Source: a virus
Virus record (IMG/VR): IMGVR_UViG_3300044972_000601
Coordinates: 1 to 64,000 of that record
DNA length: 64,000 bases
Reading direction: 5' to 3' (one strand)
Below are positions 62,864-64,000 of this stretch, in pieces. Position 1 is the first letter of the stretch; each line of letters begins with the position of its first letter. The notes beneath the pieces were generated by a model, which saw nothing but the letters and a program-made list of their open reading frames with translations, made no database searches and was not told the DNA's origin. The position numbers and the translations under genes are program-made.

Positions 62864-63445
62864 ATGGGTCGTTATTCGGAATATTTCAAAGAAGTATGGA
62901 AGTTGCAGGCAAACCGCAAGGTTATGGGTGTGGGATTGTTCAATGTATTGGTTGACAACACACGGGTTTTTACACCCGGTGATGCAATTATGCCTGTAGA
63001 AGGTGTTGACAAAGCAATACAGATTCTGTCTCAAAAAGGATACGATTTTATCATTATTACGGGCCAACCTTCTAGCAGAACCCGTGCTTTAGAAATGCAC
63101 GATTTTGAAAATATTATCACTGGAGCAAGACAGTTTATCGAACAACTAGGCGGCCGAGTTCGCAATGTTTATTATGCACCGGGTACTGATAAAAATGACC
63201 CGTATGTTAGACCAAATACGGGTATGTGGGAGCGTGCGGCATCAGAAAATAATCTCAAATGGGATGGGGTGCATTTTGTAGGAAGCGAAACAAACGATGT
63301 TAAAGCATCTACTAAAATGAAAGCTATTCCTGTTTTAATTAAAACTGCTAATAGCGAGTCTAAACTCAAAGCGTTTGAACTAACGCATCAAACTAAAGTA
63401 AAAGAATTTAGCAGTTTATTAGATTTTGCTAATTCGCTGGAATAA
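62864..63445 (+). CDS. Degenerate HAD-fold protein (GmhB-like)
   Basis: This 193-residue protein has the HAD fold order: strand MGVGLFNVLVDNTR (residues 21-34), helix, FIIITGQPSSRTRALE (motif II region), VYYAPGTDKNDPYVRPNTGM and HFVGSETNDVKAS (motif IV). It resembles GmhB heptose bisphosphate phosphatases. The first-motif nucleophile DxD is missing (FNV in its place) and the zinc Cys set is gone, so catalysis is doubtful. ATG 62864 has a TAGGAG site. It lies opposite the fibre operon. Confidence 0.65.
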   Translation: MGRYSEYFKEVWKLQANRKVMGVGLFNVLVDNTRVFTPGDAIMPVEGVDKAIQILSQKGYDFIIITGQPSSRTRALEMHDFENIITGARQFIEQLGGRVRNVYYAPGTDKNDPYVRPNTGMWERAASENNLKWDGVHFVGSETNDVKASTKMKAIPVLIKTANSESKLKAFELTHQTKVKEFSSLLDFANSLE

Positions 63446-63471
63446 AAAAAGGAGCTAAATGCTCCTTTTTT
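63444..63471. terminator. Bidirectional terminator
   Basis: AAAAAAAGGAGC, loop TAAAT, GCTCCTTTTTT between the convergent HAD-like and oxygenase genes. Confidence 0.9.
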
Positions 63472-63472
63472 A

Positions 63473-64000
63473 TTAAAATACTCTAGAATTTAATATATCA
63501 TCTGCATTTCCAGTGCATCCTTTCCAGAATGTATTAAATGCAATAGTCCTACGTGCTGTATCTAGTTGTGCAGGAAAAACTTGATGTCCAACATTTGACA
63601 ATATCAGTAGCAAATGATTTTTAAGATTATCTTCGGAGCCAGCTAAATCTCTAATTGTTGCTTGTATTTGCTTTTTATACAAATAACAAGGAATCTCTTG
63701 GGAACTAGTATTCATAGCAAAATTTAAATTATCAGGATTATCGTCTAAGTATAATACACCACTGACAACGCTAAATGGGTGTGCGTGGTCTTGATGGCTA
63801 CCGCCTTGCGTGGATCTATTAGCCCACGAGTTAGTAATTTCTATTTTTTCAAATAGATTAACATTGTATGCATTTCTTAAATAGTCCTCGCATTCCTTCT
63901 CTAATGCTTCCTTAATTTCTTTAAATTCAGGTCTATTAAATAAATCTCGATTGATACTTATTTCATTATGTAGATTTTTTGTAAATTCAAGTTTGTCAAA
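63473..64000 (-). CDS. Putative 2OG-Fe(II) oxygenase, partial
   Basis: The frame is open from the right edge (175 residues visible, no start in the window). GGSHQDHAHPFSVVSGVLYL (metal His/Asp pair) is followed by DDNPDNLNF, then NVGHQVFPAQLDTARRTIAF with the distal His and the Arg. This matches the phage 2OG-Fe(II) oxygenase type also found at 27289-27876, though the two differ in sequence. An internal ATG at 63715 is not a start, because the conserved His motif lies upstream of it. Confidence 0.75.
   Translation of the reverse strand, partial: FDKLEFTKNLHNEISINRDLFNRPEFKEIKEALEKECEDYLRNAYNVNLFEKIEITNSWANRSTQGGSHQDHAHPFSVVSGVLYLDDNPDNLNFAMNTSSQEIPCYLYKKQIQATIRDLAGSEDNLKNHLLLILSNVGHQVFPAQLDTARRTIAFNTFWKGCTGNADDILNSRVF

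Noticed and set aside
63473-63715. 80-residue complete gene starting at ATG 63715
   Set aside because: The frame is open to the right edge and the oxygenase metal-binding motif lies upstream of this ATG, so the gene is a longer partial one.

Overview
The window is part of the genome of a large T4-like myovirus. This rests on the T4-type core genes in recognisable form: gp41 helicase, gp61 primase, UvsW, UvsY, UvsX, gp32, terminase gp16/gp17, gp4, tail sheath gp18, tail tube gp19, dNMP kinase gp1 and neck/sheath proteins gp13, gp14 and gp15. The late-promoter octamers (TATAAATA type) and the accessory genes (two 2OG-Fe(II) oxygenases, a carbamoyltransferase, NUDIX, GNAT) resemble aquatic cyanophage- and pelagiphage-like T4 relatives. 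Perfect sigma70 promoters and TTATNCACA DnaA boxes suggest a Gram-negative host, plausibly an aquatic proteobacterium (inference).

Left part (1-2862, minus strand): a dense operon of about 15 very small genes joined by ATGA overlaps and read from one sigma70 promoter at 2834-2862. Most belong to one paralogous family (start MNERI, middle FAELIVRECM, end HFGVEE). Bases 2870-4780 hold a small lipoprotein gene, two tiny minus-strand genes among dispersed GC-rich repeats, a structured non-coding stretch, one small plus-strand gene and a striking origin-like element: seven TTATNCACA DnaA boxes in 124 bp with direct repeats, a hairpin and a perfect minus-strand promoter firing into it.

Early region (4.7-17.7 kb, plus strand): about 35 small genes, nearly all unknown. 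Most genes or pairs have their own consensus promoter (TTGAC-N, exactly 17 bp, TATAAT) and a shared leader ending in an AGGAGC-type ribosome site. Exceptions with some assignment are a GIY-YIG nuclease, an HTH protein, an Api92-like protein, a basic-tailed protein and an AAA ATPase. Three tRNA genes (Asp-GUC, a CAU tRNA, Arg-UCU) and at least two orphan-promoter structured RNAs lie here.

Replication/recombination block (20-34 kb, mostly minus): acetyltransferase, gp41, carbamoyltransferase, gp61, a structural protein, a DnaE-like mini protein, a zinc-finger protein, oxygenase, UvsW, UvsY, UvsX and gp32. Morphogenesis block (34-63 kb): virion proteins, gp17, gp16, gp4, tail tube and sheath, then a plus-strand interruption by an HNH nuclease, gene 1, gp13, gp14, gp15, NUDIX, a 1168-residue structural protein, two tandem fibre-type paralogues, three repeat-built fibre proteins, a degenerate HAD protein and a partial oxygenase at the right edge.

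The most unusual points are the DnaA-box cluster, the gene-cassette array whose junction codons double as the next ribosome site, the promoter array with dyad spacers, six late genes whose start codon abuts the late promoter, and several proteins beginning with a T4-internal-protein-like capsid-targeting peptide.
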